A stretch of 64,000 nucleotides of DNA from Euryarchaeota archaeon (GCA_016207515.1 JACQPN010000025.1:62001-126000), one strand, 5' to 3'; shown: positions 9,634 to 18,500, counted from the first letter of the stretch. A program made the numbers and translations. Notes: generated by a model from the sequence alone, not told the origin.

Positions 9634-10371
9634 TTGACCGAAGTCCTCTACCTGAAGCCTTGGGACCCAACCTCCGGCAGCCCCAGCCCCAACTACATCC
9701 GCGAATTCGACGCGAAGGTGACGAAGGTGACACCCGACGGGTGGGTCCTCCTTGATCGGACTGCGTTCTACGCGGAGGGCGGCGGGCAACCGTCTGACCG
9801 CGGTTCGTTGAAGTGGGACGGTGGCGAGTGCGAGATCGTAGACGTCTCCAAGAAGGGTGTGCTGAAACACAAGGTCAAGGGGACGCCACCTCCAGAAGGG
9901 GCCGCCGTCCATGGCGTCATCGATTGGGAGCTACGTCATCGTCACATGCGCATGCACACGAGCCAGCACACGCTCTCCGGCGTCGCCTGGAACCTCTTCA
10001 AGGCAAAGACCGCCGGGAACCAGATCCATGCGACGCACAGCCGCGTGGACTTCGCCCCCGCGAAGTGGAGCGACCAGGACGTGAAGCGCATCGAGGACGA
10101 GTGCAACCGGATATTCGCGTCGGCACTTCCGGTGCGCATCAGTGAAAAACCACGCGCCGAGCTAGAAAGCGCCCTGGCAGGCCGCTCGATCATCGAGGCC
10201 GTGCCGGCCGCCGTGAAGATGCTACGCGTCGTCGAGGTCGGCGACTACGACAGTTGCCCCTGCGGCGGCACGCATGTTGCCAGGACCGACGAGATCGGCC
10301 GCATGAAGATAGTGGAGCGGGAGTACAAGGGCAAAGACACTGAGCGCGTCGTCTACGAACTTTCCCCGTGA
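9634..10371 (+). CDS. alaX: Alanyl-tRNA editing protein AlaX
   Basis: This is a stand-alone trans-editing hydrolase that removes serine or glycine from mischarged tRNA-Ala. The Zn-binding residues of the editing site are visible: HTSQH (His108, His112) and CPCGGTH (Cys210, His214). The N-terminal GGGQPSDRG motif (about 49-57) marks the medium form, AlaX-M. At 245 residues it fits that form. The start is a TTG at 9634, 6 bases after the NYN gene stop, so the two genes form an operon. Confidence 0.93.
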   Translation: MTEVLYLKPWDPTSGSPSPNYIREFDAKVTKVTPDGWVLLDRTAFYAEGGGQPSDRGSLKWDGGECEIVDVSKKGVLKHKVKGTPPPEGAAVHGVIDWELRHRHMRMHTSQHTLSGVAWNLFKAKTAGNQIHATHSRVDFAPAKWSDQDVKRIEDECNRIFASALPVRISEKPRAELESALAGRSIIEAVPAAVKMLRVVEVGDYDSCPCGGTHVARTDEIGRMKIVEREYKGKDTERVVYELSP

Positions 10372-10510
10372 ACCGCCGTCGCCTCGGAAAAGGAAAACCA
10401 AGGGGCGCGACCGTGAAACGAGACTTAAGTATGGGCGCCCCTTTTCGAGCCTTCGTGACGGCAATAAGCCACGGGCCTCATCCGCGGCCCGGCGACTCGG
10501 AGGCGCCAGC

Positions 10511-11818
10511 GTGACCGGCCACCTCGTCGGCGTGCATCTACTCGGCAAAGACAGGATAGGGCTCATCGCCGACGTCTCCGGCACCATCAGCGAGCGCCAC
10601 GGAAACATCGTCCGCGTGGAGGAGACCTCCATAGAGGGTGTCATGGTGATGTTCATGGTGGTCGACCTTCTCTACGCACGAAACGCCGCCGAGAGCCGAC
10701 GGCTTGCGTCGAGGCTCAAGAGAGCGCTGGAAAAGAAAGGCGTCAAGGCCACTTTGTCGCCCATGCCGCAAGCGGAACTCACGCATGACGACGGTAGGAG
10801 GCCCGTCGTCGTGACGATCCTCGGCGCGGACAAGGTGGGAGTCATGCACGCGATCACCGGCACCATCGCAAAACGCGGCCTCAACATTGAGCGCATGCGC
10901 CACGTAGCGCAAGGCGATTTCATGGCCTTCGAGATAGTCGTCGAGGCGAAAACATCGGAACTCGATGGCCTACGCTCCGCCTTGCGCTCCACTTGCGAGG
11001 AGATCGGCGTCGACGCGGTCATCCAACCGGACTCCATCTACAGGACGCGTAGGCGCCTGGTCGTTTTCGACATGGATTCCACCATCGTCGAAGGCGAGAT
11101 GATCAACGAACTCGCCCGCTCTGCCGGCGCCGAATCGGCAGCGAAGGAGATCACCGACCGGGCGATGGAAGGGAAGATGGACTTCAAGGCCGCGCTCAAG
11201 GCCCGGGTGCGGCTCTTACGCGGCATGCCCGTCGCGGAGGTGGAGCGCATCGCCGAGAAGGTGAAACTGCAACCCGGAAGCAGGGAACTGCTTCGCACAC
11301 TCAAGGCGATGGGGTTCCGGACCGCCCTCGTCTCCGGCGGCTTTTCCATGTTCACGGACAGGATAAGGGACGACTTGGGTTTCGACCACGCCTACTCGAA
11401 CCGGCTTGTCGTCCGTAACGGCCGCCTCACCGGGGAAGTCGCCGGCGACATCATCGACTCGGTGAAGAAATGGGAGATCGTGGACGCTTTGGCGGCGCGG
11501 GAAGGGTTGAGCCATGACGAGATCGTGGCGGTGGGTGACGGCGCGAACGACAGGATAATGGTGAAAAACGCCGGCCTGGGGATAGCTTTCAACGCCAAGG
11601 ATGTCCTGAAGCGGGTCGCGCACGGGAGCATCAGCCGAGAGAACCTCGCGGGATTGCTCTTCGCCCTCGGCGCCACAGACGCCGACATAGAACGGTTCAA
11701 GGCGGCGGGGAAGAAGCATGCGCCGCGGGCGAAACGGCCGGGCCACCCGGTCGGGAAAAAAGCCACCAAGCCCGACCGGTCGAAGCGAAACGCTCGACGT
11801 GAGGGAAGAACGCCGTGA
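10511..11818 (+). CDS. serB: Phosphoserine phosphatase with two N-terminal ACT domains
   Basis: SerB catalyses the last step of serine synthesis, hydrolysing O-phosphoserine. GTG start at 10511. Two ACT domains occupy about 5-80 (LVGVHLLGKDRIGLIADV) and 97-170 (VVVTILGADKVGVMHAITG). The HAD catalytic domain starts at 183, with the nucleophile motif FDMDSTIVEGE, the SGGF motif near 275 and GDGANDRIM near 340. The ACT pair suggests feedback control by an amino acid. The last 40 residues are a basic Lys/Arg/Pro tail beyond the usual end, and this tail overlaps the convergent UPF0146 gene by 122 bases. An ACTTAAGTATGG element near 10423-10434 is the likely promoter. Confidence 0.92.
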   Translation: MTGHLVGVHLLGKDRIGLIADVSGTISERHGNIVRVEETSIEGVMVMFMVVDLLYARNAAESRRLASRLKRALEKKGVKATLSPMPQAELTHDDGRRPVVVTILGADKVGVMHAITGTIAKRGLNIERMRHVAQGDFMAFEIVVEAKTSELDGLRSALRSTCEEIGVDAVIQPDSIYRTRRRLVVFDMDSTIVEGEMINELARSAGAESAAKEITDRAMEGKMDFKAALKARVRLLRGMPVAEVERIAEKVKLQPGSRELLRTLKAMGFRTALVSGGFSMFTDRIRDDLGFDHAYSNRLVVRNGRLTGEVAGDIIDSVKKWEIVDALAAREGLSHDEIVAVGDGANDRIMVKNAGLGIAFNAKDVLKRVAHGSISRENLAGLLFALGATDADIERFKAAGKKHAPRAKRPGHPVGKKATKPDRSKRNARREGRTP

Positions 11819-12173
11819 GGTCGACCACCTCGCTTCCAAGCGGCGACAATGCGAATGCGGCGCCCACCCTCTTGGCGAGGATCGCGGCGTGGACCTGGAG
11901 TTCTTCAGGCATCCGCACCGAGTAAAGGAGCGCCGCCCCCAAGTACAGGTCCCCGTCCGGCGACGTGACGTCATCCACGTGGGCGAAGGTCCCCGGAGGA
12001 TTACCCTCGACGAGACCCTGCCTCAAATCCGTCACGTGGACCTCGCAGCCGGGAAGCAAGCGACGCCACTCGAGGGCCCATTCGAAGCGGTTTCCGACCC
12101 CCACCTCGACGATCCTTCTCGCACCCTTGAACCGATCGACGAGCCCGGCCGGGAGGACTGCCGCGTCCTGCAT
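11697..12173 (-). CDS. UPF0146 family protein (Rossmann-fold, methyltransferase-like)
   Basis: The ATG at 12173 is the only good start before the conserved glycine-rich strand RIVEVGVGNRFEWAL (residues 18-32). The family features VTDLR (about 50), DDVTSPDLYL-like segment and LLYSVRMPEELQ (about 82-93) are present. UPF0146 proteins are restricted to archaea and resemble small SAM-binding Rossmann folds, but their reaction is not established. The normal family length is about 130-140, and here the protein ends at 158 with a low-complexity Pro/Ala tail that overlaps the serB tail. Confidence 0.82.
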   Translation of the reverse strand: MQDAAVLPAGLVDRFKGARRIVEVGVGNRFEWALEWRRLLPGCEVHVTDLRQGLVEGNPPGTFAHVDDVTSPDGDLYLGAALLYSVRMPEELQVHAAILAKRVGAAFALSPLGSEVVDLTAFFPHVERFASTGRAWWLFSRPGGPAVSPAAHASSPPP

Positions 12174-12178
12174 CTGTC

Positions 12179-12187
12179 CTTTTATAG
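12179..12187. promoter_or_regulatory. TATA box in the UPF0146/GNAT divergent spacer
   Basis: CTTTTATAGAA on the plus strand sits about 25 bases before the GTG at 12208, the spacing expected for a leaderless archaeal start. Its complement also reads as a TATA-like word but lies too close to the UPF0146 ATG to serve it. Confidence 0.6.
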
Positions 12188-12207
12188 AACGCTTCCTTTT
12201 GACCCTT

Positions 12208-12645
12208 GTGTACAGGTTGAGGAACTTCCACCCGGAGGACCTTTTCCCTGTGCTGCGCCTGGCCAACCGCACCCTTGACGAGAACTACGACGGTGGCCTC
12301 TTCCTGCACTTGGCCGACCTGTACCCGGACGGGTTCATCATCGCGGAGGTCAATGGGAAGGTCGTGGGGTTCATCGTCGGCGTCGTGGAGAGGGCCTACG
12401 AGGCTAGGATACTCATCCTGGCGGTGGAGGACGACTACCGGAAGCAAGGCATCGGCTCGAAGCTTTGCAACCTCTTCATGGACAGGTTCCGGCAGGGGGG
12501 GATCCGCAAGGTGAAACTGGAGGTCCGCGTATCGAACCAGGGGGCCATCGGTCTCTACGAGAAGCTTGGCTTCGAAACGAAGAAGGTGCTGGCGAAGTAT
12601 TATGCTGACGGGGAAGACGCCTACTTGATGTCAAGACCGATCTGA
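12208..12645 (+). CDS. GNAT family N-acetyltransferase (RimI-like)
   Basis: The GTG at 12208 is chosen because it lies about 25 bases after a TATA box (leaderless) and immediately precedes the conserved N-terminal YRLRNFHPEDL. The acetyl-CoA binding pattern is visible: ILILAVEDDYRKQGIGSKL (about 69-87, with the R-x-x-G-x-G turn) and NQGAIGLYEKLGF (about 110-122). Length 145 is standard for the archaeal N-terminal acetyltransferase / RimI (Ard1-like) family, which acetylates protein N-termini. The exact substrate is not deducible. Confidence 0.88.
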   Translation: MYRLRNFHPEDLFPVLRLANRTLDENYDGGLFLHLADLYPDGFIIAEVNGKVVGFIVGVVERAYEARILILAVEDDYRKQGIGSKLCNLFMDRFRQGGIRKVKLEVRVSNQGAIGLYEKLGFETKKVLAKYYADGEDAYLMSRPI

Positions 12646-12698
12646 GCCTGCTCCATGGGCCTCATGGGGCTTGAGAAGGCGGCGAAGACAAGAAATCA

Positions 12699-12736
12699 GA
12701 AAAAAAGTGGAGGCGGCCTACCCGCTGGGCGGCCGC
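12699..12736 (-). terminator. Hairpin and T-run after the UPF0058 gene
   Basis: GCGGCC / GGCCGC arms (12713-12718 and 12731-12736) followed on the minus strand by CTCCACTTTTTTTC. It terminates the UPF0058 transcript. Confidence 0.7.
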
Positions 12737-12765
12737 TTCTGACACCAACCACGATGCTTAGCGTC

Positions 12766-13047
12766 CTATTGCGCCTTCAACTTCTCCAACCGACCGGCCA
12801 TGGAGGCCATCCGGTGGGAGACCTTTGCAGGGTTGCTAAGATCGCTGGTTGATACGTGTTCAGCGAGCTCTTTGCCCAGCGTGAATATCGCCCGCTTGTG
12901 GTCCGACTTGGACCTGTGAACGTGCAACGGGCTGACGTTCATCGCTTTGTAGTCCGCGAACTTGCTTATCTCTGCTCCGTTCAACTCAAAGTAGTTCTTC
13001 AGTTGACAGAGTAGTGTGTGCATCTGTATAAGTTCGTCCTTGTGCAT
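12766..13047 (-). CDS. UPF0058 family protein
   Basis: The ATG at 13047 (MHKDELIQMH) is preferred over the ATG at 13053, because the TGAGGG ribosome-binding site then lies at a normal distance. The N-terminal MHKDELIQ.H..L...K.YFE pattern and the later SP.HVH.SK.DH.RAIF.LG segment are the hallmarks of the archaeal UPF0058 family, about 90 residues long and of unknown function. The conserved His residues suggest metal binding, which is an inference. A TATA element (AGTTTTATC) lies near 13088-13098. Confidence 0.88.
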   Translation of the reverse strand: MHKDELIQMHTLLCQLKNYFELNGAEISKFADYKAMNVSPLHVHRSKSDHKRAIFTLGKELAEHVSTSDLSNPAKVSHRMASMAGRLEKLKAQ

Positions 13048-13053
13048 GCCCAT

Positions 13054-13320
13054 CCCTCAAGGCAATGACAGATATCGCGCGCGCCGAAGATAAAACTTTC
13101 CATGAAGATTTTTCAAGCACGCGATCGGTCGGAAATCGGATTTCAAGGGTCAAATGAAGATCAGTGACCCAAATTATCCGCCGCGATAAATCCAGAAAAC
13201 ATCACAATAATATTAATAAAATGTTAAAAATTGTCATTTTTCGCACCGGTGTCTGACGACGTCGAGAATGGAACGGACAGACGGCGGGCAAAAGTGCGCC
13301 CGCCATCTGGAGAACGTCGC
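13054..13320. other. AT-rich intergenic region between UPF0058 and dnaG
   Basis: No gene is seen. The part nearest the UPF0058 gene holds that gene's promoter. 13165-13245 is a run of AT-rich DNA unlike its surroundings, T-rich on the minus strand, and can serve as an archaeal terminator region for dnaG. A 7-bp hairpin (GGCGGGC / GCCCGCC, 13283-13304) lies just after the dnaG stop. Confidence 0.5.
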
Positions 13321-14766
13321 TTACTCGAGGTCCGCCTTGGTGACCACTTCCACAGAGGCGGGACGCTTCGTAATATTCCCGGTCTTCACGCCGACAAGTG
13401 TCGAGATGTTCTTCTCCGCCGCGATGTCGAGAAGCCGCTGCGTGACCACGCCGTCGAAGACGACCGCCTTGATGCTCGCCGTCTGGCGTTTCAGGCTGTC
13501 GGCGAGGTCGCGCACCGCAATCGGCTCGCCCACTTGCACTCCCGCGTCGTCGTAGACCACGGCTTGGAGTTTTCCGGAGAGCGTGTTGAGGACGGAAAGG
13601 TAGTTCGTCTCCCGGGCACCCGTCGGCTTCTCCGGTTCCTCCGCGGTCCACGCAGAATCGTCGGCGTCCTCGCCAGGCTCCGGCGCCCCGGTGGATTCCG
13701 CCATCGCTTCCACGCCTCGCGATTCCTCGAAGGCAGGCTCCGGCTCGCTCCATGCGGGCCGCTCCTGGCGCTCGGGCCGTCCCATCCTCTCGGGGCGATC
13801 CCGGCCGCGGTCGTCCCGCTCGTCGCGCCGTTCGCCACGGCCCGGCGGGGGACCTCGGCCCTGGAACTTCTGGGACTTTTCGGTCGTCCGGGGGGCGACT
13901 CCCTCGATCTTGAACATCTCGACGTACTGGTCCGCGGGGATCTTGTTCCGCAGACACTTCATGATCTGCTTCTGGGTCAACTCCTCGACCTCGCGGCCGC
14001 GGGGTGCCCGAGCGACGAAGTCGACCTCGGCCGTCTGGAGCAGTTCCTTGAGAATCAGGTCTCCGCCACGGTCGCCGTCGACGAATGCTGTTGCAACGCG
14101 TTCACGGGAAAGCTCGACCACAGATTTCGGGACGTTCGTGCCCTCGACTGCGACCGCGTTCTTGATGCCGTTCTTCAACAGGTTGAGGACGTCGTTACGT
14201 CCCTCCACAATCAGTATGGCGTCCGACTTCAGGATGTTGGGACCGGCTGGGGATTTCTCGGGCCCGTAGCTTATGAGCTCCTCGGTGCGCACCGCGGCAC
14301 GCACGTCCTCCATGAGGTCCGACGTGTCGTCCTTCGCTCCGTCCACGATGCTGTGGAGGAGTTGCTTCGCCCGGTCAGCCACCTGGCGGCGCTTTGTGAC
14401 GCGCACGTCGTCGATCGAAAGGACCTTTATCTCCGCCCGGCAGGGACCTACGCGGTCGATCGATTCGAGGGCCGCCGCCATGATGGCCGTCTCGACCTTG
14501 TCAAGGCTCGATGGAAGCGTGATGACGCCAGTGGACTTGCCGCGCTTGCTGTCCACATCCACCTCGATACGACCGATCCGACCCGACTTCTGGAGGTCGC
14601 GTAGGTCCAGCTCGTTTCCTAGAAGGCCCTCCGTCTGGCCGAAGATGGCGCCTACGACGTCGGGCTTCTCGATCACCCCATCAGCTTGGATCTGCGCCTT
14701 GATCAGGTATTTCGTCGTACTGGGGTCTATGTTCGTTTTGTCTCCTTCTTGAGCAACGTTGTACAT
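13321..14766 (-). CDS. dnaG: Archaeal DnaG (Toprim-domain primase-like protein)
   Basis: The start is the ATG at 14766, with GAGGAG 9 bases upstream; a start at 14820 would add residues not found in the family. The N-terminal domain begins MYNVAQEGDKTNIDPSTTKY, very typical of archaeal DnaG. The Toprim core has EGRND at 188-192 and DGDRGGD at 230-236, the metal-binding acidic residues. A charged, low-complexity Arg/Glu/Gly/Pro linker spans about 315-395, and the conserved archaeal C-terminal domain follows. In archaea this protein is associated with the exosome as an RNA-binding subunit and has primase activity in vitro. Length 481 is slightly above the usual 400-450 because of the linker. 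Confidence 0.95.
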   Translation of the reverse strand: MYNVAQEGDKTNIDPSTTKYLIKAQIQADGVIEKPDVVGAIFGQTEGLLGNELDLRDLQKSGRIGRIEVDVDSKRGKSTGVITLPSSLDKVETAIMAAALESIDRVGPCRAEIKVLSIDDVRVTKRRQVADRAKQLLHSIVDGAKDDTSDLMEDVRAAVRTEELISYGPEKSPAGPNILKSDAILIVEGRNDVLNLLKNGIKNAVAVEGTNVPKSVVELSRERVATAFVDGDRGGDLILKELLQTAEVDFVARAPRGREVEELTQKQIMKCLRNKIPADQYVEMFKIEGVAPRTTEKSQKFQGRGPPPGRGERRDERDDRGRDRPERMGRPERQERPAWSEPEPAFEESRGVEAMAESTGAPEPGEDADDSAWTAEEPEKPTGARETNYLSVLNTLSGKLQAVVYDDAGVQVGEPIAVRDLADSLKRQTASIKAVVFDGVVTQRLLDIAAEKNISTLVGVKTGNITKRPASVEVVTKADLE

Positions 14767-14982
14767 TGTGAGTAGCTCCTCTGCTGGAAAAAACAGTGCC
14801 GGATCGCGCTTCCTAACCAACTTCCGGAAGTCTTCCGGGGATTAGACTGCCTCTTCGCCCCTAAGGGGCAAAGCCGCGAGAATCAATCCAAGTCCCAAAC
14901 CATGGGGCGAGTTGTGAATGTGAATGCTTGAAGCAAGCACTGTTATTTCCAAAGCAGGAATACTAAGGCTCGCCTTATAAAG
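14767..14982 (-). promoter_or_regulatory. dnaG promoter and long structured leader
   Basis: A TATA box (CTTTATAAGG, 14973-14982) lies about 210 bases before the dnaG ATG, predicting a leader of about 180 bases. The leader holds three inverted repeats: TGCTTG/CAAGCA at 14925-14939, GCCCC/GGGGC at 14857-14869 and the palindrome CTTCCGGAAG at 14821-14830. Confidence 0.55.
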
Positions 14983-14999
14983 ATATCGTGAGTTCCGTC

Positions 15000-15398
15000 C
15001 TACGGCGCGGCGGTCTCCCGCAGCCGGGCGATGAAAGTGAACGCGCTCTCGATATCCTTGATCTCACCCTGTGCCAACCGGACGAATCGGCGGCGGAAAC
15101 CCAAGTCGGCCTTCACCTGGTTCGCCTCAAGCCCTTCGGAAAGGAGCCGCGCCAGACGCCCGCCCGTGCGGTCCCAGTCGACAAGGACGATCGCCCGCGC
15201 GTGTGATCGGGCGAGTCCCTCGCAGAGGGTGAAGATCTGACTACCGGCATTTATCCGGATGATTGGCCCCGCAAGTCCGAGTCGACGAAGCGCCGCCTCG
15301 TCCTTTGCGCCCTCGACCACGACCGGGACCTCGCGGTTCTCCTCTATCAACGCCTCAAGCCACTTTTCGATCCGCTCCAACCGCTCTTCCTCTTTCAC
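15000..15398 (-). CDS. UPF0292 Toprim-domain protein
   Basis: GTG start at 15398. This is a compact stand-alone Toprim domain of 132 residues: VPVVVEGAKDEAALRRLGL (about 24-42) supplies the conserved Glu, and IVLVDWDRTGGRLARLL (about 69-85) the DxD motif. UPF0292 proteins are archaeal and are predicted to be small nucleic-acid enzymes of the topoisomerase-primase fold; their reaction is unknown. It lies between DUF167 and dnaG, which has its own promoter immediately downstream of this stop codon. Confidence 0.87.
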   Translation of the reverse strand: MKEEERLERIEKWLEALIEENREVPVVVEGAKDEAALRRLGLAGPIIRINAGSQIFTLCEGLARSHARAIVLVDWDRTGGRLARLLSEGLEANQVKADLGFRRRFVRLAQGEIKDIESAFTFIARLRETAAP

Positions 15399-15471
15399 CG
15401 GCGTCCCCCGGGCAGAACGGCCGCGCGGGCCGGGATCTCGTGCGTCGTCGAGGGTTCGGGATCTCCCCCGT

Positions 15472-15777
15472 TCAAAGGCCTTCCCTCACCATGCGTTTGG
15501 CCGAGGCAAGCCCGACGCCGGTGACCCGGAGCGTCTTCTCGCGCGACTTGGCCCCCGAGATCAGTTCGACGGTCCCGCCCGCTGGCGCGAAGAACGCGTT
15601 CACCAAGGCCAAGAGCTCCTCGTTCGCCGCCCCGTCTTGGGCCCGGGAGACCACGCGCGCCTTCACGCGACCCCGCCACGCATCGAAACCGGCGGGAAAA
15701 AGAGCCGTCGAGGAACCGGGCTGGACTTCCACGAGGAGATCGAATCCCACCGCGGCCTTTCGGAAGGCCGCCTCCAT
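15472..15777 (-). CDS. DUF167 / UPF0235 (YggU-like) protein
   Basis: ATG start at 15777. The 101-residue protein shows the family core: LLVEVQPGSS at about 14-23, VKARVVSRAQDGAANEELL (about 38-56), with the typical A-x-x-G-x-A-N block, and LISGAKSREKTLRVTGV (about 72-88). The structure of the family is a small alpha/beta fold; function is not known. The gene starts 25 bases after mscS and is probably co-transcribed. Confidence 0.9.
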   Translation of the reverse strand: MEAAFRKAAVGFDLLVEVQPGSSTALFPAGFDAWRGRVKARVVSRAQDGAANEELLALVNAFFAPAGGTVELISGAKSREKTLRVTGVGLASAKRMVREGL

Positions 15778-15802
15778 CGACTCGGGGCCGTTGGCCGCCT
15801 AC

Positions 15803-17272
15803 TCACCCTTCCTTCATCAACCGCACGACGCGCTGCGGGAACGGGATCTCTATCTTCTCTTTCATGAGCGCCTTGTAGATTCCCTCCGTCACGTCGGAGC
15901 GCACGGCGTAACGGTCGCGGAAACTATCGACGAGGAAACCCGCGATGAAGTTCACCGAGCTGTCGCCGAGTTCGCTCAACTGGACAAAAGCCGGATACAC
16001 CGGGTCCTTCACCACCTTCTCATGCGAGGTGATGACGCCGAGGACGACCTTACGGACCTTTTCGGGATCGGTCCCGTAGGCGACGCCGAATTTCACGAAG
16101 ACGCGGTACTTCTGGTCCGGGTAACCGAGGTTCACGACCCGCTTCGACGCAAGCTGGTTGTTCGGTACCACGATGAGCTCGTGGTTCTTCCCGTGATAAA
16201 GACGGGTGCTTCTAAGGCCTATCCGTTCGACCCTCACGTACTCGCCGCTTTCGAGCATTATCTCTTCGCCTTCCGCGAACGGCTGGTCAAGAAGGAGGAA
16301 GACGCCCGAGAAGAAGTTCGATATGGTGTCCTGGGCGGCGAAGGCGATGACGGTCGTGAGGATGAAGGAGCCCGCAAGAAACACAGTGAGGTCGAAGCCG
16401 AGGGTCCCAAGGTAGTAGAGGATCGCCCCGATCCCGATGCCGACGGCGCTTATCTTGTCGAGAAGCGGAACGAGGACGTCGTCGAGCTTCGTGGTCGTCT
16501 TCTTCGCGACGTGCTCTCCGTAGAAGAAGAGGAAACTATGGACGAAGAGGTAGACGACGTAGGCGATGACACCTATGAGGAGGGCGCGCGAGATCTGGCT
16601 GATCGTAGATATGACCGGGGTCTGGGGGAGCGAGTGGAGGGATTGGACGGCCCCGAAGAAGACGATGAGGGCGAGCACCGGCCCGCGTAGCCTCACGATG
16701 ATGTTGTTGACGACCCACTTCGGAGCCCGCCCGGCAAGCAGCCTGATGATAGGGTCCTGGAAAAGCACTACCCATATCCCCACCGCCGCCCAGAAGAAGA
16801 TGTCCAGGAGGAAAACACCGTACTCGTTGTTCAAGGGCGCAGGAAGCGGATTCTCGAAAAGAGCGAGAACGAGCGGCTGGAAACGGACCTCGGCCGCGAA
16901 CTTGCCCTTGACGATGTGCGAGACGCCGAGGGATTGGTTGTAGACGAGGGCCGTTATCTCGGAATGCACCGGCGGCTGCCTCTGCGTCGGCGCCGTGACG
17001 CGCACCGTGATGTTCGTCGTCGAGCCGCTGGCGGCCGTGAAGGCTTGCGGGAAAGCCGTCGCGTTCCATCCGTCGCCGAGTTCGGGCGGAGACACGACGA
17101 CCTGGTACGCATCGAAATCCTCATTCACGAACGTCCATACGAAATCTGCCGAGCCGCCGGGCGGCAGGGCGGCTAGCTTCGCGCTGAACTGCGGCACGAG
17201 CGCCACCCCGGCGCTTACCGCAGGAGAAAGCATGATGAAAAGCAAGAGCGCGACGACGCTGTTCCGGCGCAT
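15803..17272 (-). CDS. MscS-family mechanosensitive channel with extracytoplasmic N-terminal domain
   Basis: The ATG at 17272 is chosen because a GATTAAAACC-type TATA element (near 17296-17305) lies about 27 bases upstream, giving a leaderless message, and a signal peptide follows at once (VVALLLFIMLSPAVSAG). Residues about 25-145 form a beta-sandwich resembling NPCBM-associated/alpha-galactosidase-like Ig domains, placed outside the cell. Four or five membrane helices follow from about 155. The pore helix and MscS beta domain are recognisable by the segment AAQDTISNFFSGVFLLLDQPF, and by VPNNQL. The channel releases solutes on osmotic downshock. The N-terminal Ig-like domain is an uncommon addition. 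Confidence 0.9.
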   Translation of the reverse strand: MRRNSVVALLLFIMLSPAVSAGVALVPQFSAKLAALPPGGSADFVWTFVNEDFDAYQVVVSPPELGDGWNATAFPQAFTAASGSTTNITVRVTAPTQRQPPVHSEITALVYNQSLGVSHIVKGKFAAEVRFQPLVLALFENPLPAPLNNEYGVFLLDIFFWAAVGIWVVLFQDPIIRLLAGRAPKWVVNNIIVRLRGPVLALIVFFGAVQSLHSLPQTPVISTISQISRALLIGVIAYVVYLFVHSFLFFYGEHVAKKTTTKLDDVLVPLLDKISAVGIGIGAILYYLGTLGFDLTVFLAGSFILTTVIAFAAQDTISNFFSGVFLLLDQPFAEGEEIMLESGEYVRVERIGLRSTRLYHGKNHELIVVPNNQLASKRVVNLGYPDQKYRVFVKFGVAYGTDPEKVRKVVLGVITSHEKVVKDPVYPAFVQLSELGDSSVNFIAGFLVDSFRDRYAVRSDVTEGIYKALMKEKIEIPFPQRVVRLMKEG

Positions 17273-17458
17273 CGGAAGGCACAAACGCGCCTGAAGATTA
17301 AAACCTTTCAAGAAAGCACGCGTGGCGTGAGCCGTCTTTCCACGCGCCGCCCTTGCCCATCCTGACGAGGCTTCACGCGGGCCCTCCCACCACAGCCTTG
17401 CGACCCGTCGAGGGGGGCTTGCAATCGCGCCTTCCGGCTCCCAGCCCGCACATTACGA

Positions 17459-18295
17459 CTATGTCCAGGGTCTTGTCGCGACCGTGAGCACCGCTTCCGC
17501 CGGGACGAATATCCGCGCGGAGCGCACGTAACGGCGCAGGTGCGCGCTCATCTCCTCGCGTACGATCTTCATCGCAACTTTGTCGAAATCCGCCCACCGG
17601 CGGGCGAAAGGCGTGGCGTAGCGCATCACGCGTTCGTACTCGTCCGGGTTGTTGAATGCCAATTCGCTCGTGAACCGTTCCTCGCGTATGTCCGTGAAGC
17701 CGGGCGAGCGAAGAAGTGTAGCAAGCGACCCCGGGGCGCCGAACCCGTACTGGTTCGGAGAAGCCCGCGTCGACGGGACGTGCTTCATCAAAGGCCGCAA
17801 GAGGCAGTCGATCGCTGGGACGCGCTCCGCGAGGCTCCAGACCACAAGGCCCACGCGTCCCCCGGGCTTCACGACCCGGTGCATCTCGCTCACGGCAAGC
17901 GCCGGGTCATGGAAACTTTGGAGCCCGAAGCGGGAGACGACGACGTCGAAGGTGGAATCGGGGAATTCGAGCGTCTCCGCATCCATCGTGCGGAAGTCCA
18001 CGTTACGCACTCCTTGGCCCTTCGCCGCGGCGCGCGCGATGTCGAGCTCCCGCGCCGCGATGTCGATCCCGACGACGCGACCTGCGGGTCCGACGATGCG
18101 GGCGGCCGTTATCGCGGGTTCCCCGAAGCCGCACGCGACGTCGAGCACCGCCTCGCCCTTGCGGACCTTCAGCATGTCTAGGAGGTGGTCCCCGTAGGGT
18201 TTGAGAAGCTGCAGGAGCTGGGGGCTGAAGCCACCACCGTGCGGATCCGATCCATCGTTCGTACTCGGCCTTGGTTCAATAGGTCGTAGACCCAC
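17459..18295 (-). CDS. Class I SAM-dependent methyltransferase (UbiE/COQ5-like)
   Basis: A GTG at 18295 lies 8 bases after GGAGG, and a TATA element (GGCTTAAACGC) is upstream; an ATG 3 bases after the same GGAGG is in another frame and would end early, so no frameshift needs to be assumed. The SAM-binding loop is VLDVACGFGEPAITAARIV (about 55-73), followed by GIDIAARELD, the acidic end of strand 2, and FRTMDAETLEFPDSTFDVV (strand 4 region). HRVVKPGGRVGLVVW is the post-IV motif. The length of 278 fits small-molecule methyltransferases such as those for quinones; the substrate is unknown. Confidence 0.85.
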   Translation of the reverse strand: MGLRPIEPRPSTNDGSDPHGGGFSPQLLQLLKPYGDHLLDMLKVRKGEAVLDVACGFGEPAITAARIVGPAGRVVGIDIAARELDIARAAAKGQGVRNVDFRTMDAETLEFPDSTFDVVVSRFGLQSFHDPALAVSEMHRVVKPGGRVGLVVWSLAERVPAIDCLLRPLMKHVPSTRASPNQYGFGAPGSLATLLRSPGFTDIREERFTSELAFNNPDEYERVMRYATPFARRWADFDKVAMKIVREEMSAHLRRYVRSARIFVPAEAVLTVATRPWT

Positions 18296-18500
18296 CCCAT
18301 CGACCTCCGTGCGAAACGGAATGGTACTGCCGCGTTTAAGCCTTGTCGAGATGATGAGCACCGATCAGAAAGAAAAAGGTCGGAACGTCTAGCCAAGAAA
18401 ACACGACGGGGCCGACAGCCATCGTCCCACCGGACCGCCTCGACCCGCCCCTTTTTCGCCCATTGACTCGGAAAGGTTGATTAGTCGGCACGGCGACTTC

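Noticed and set aside
17459-18396. A frameshift in the methyltransferase at its 5' end
   Set aside because: A second frame (MGWVYDLL...) looked like an N-terminus, but a GTG at 18295 with ideal ribosome-binding-site spacing opens the full domain without any frameshift.
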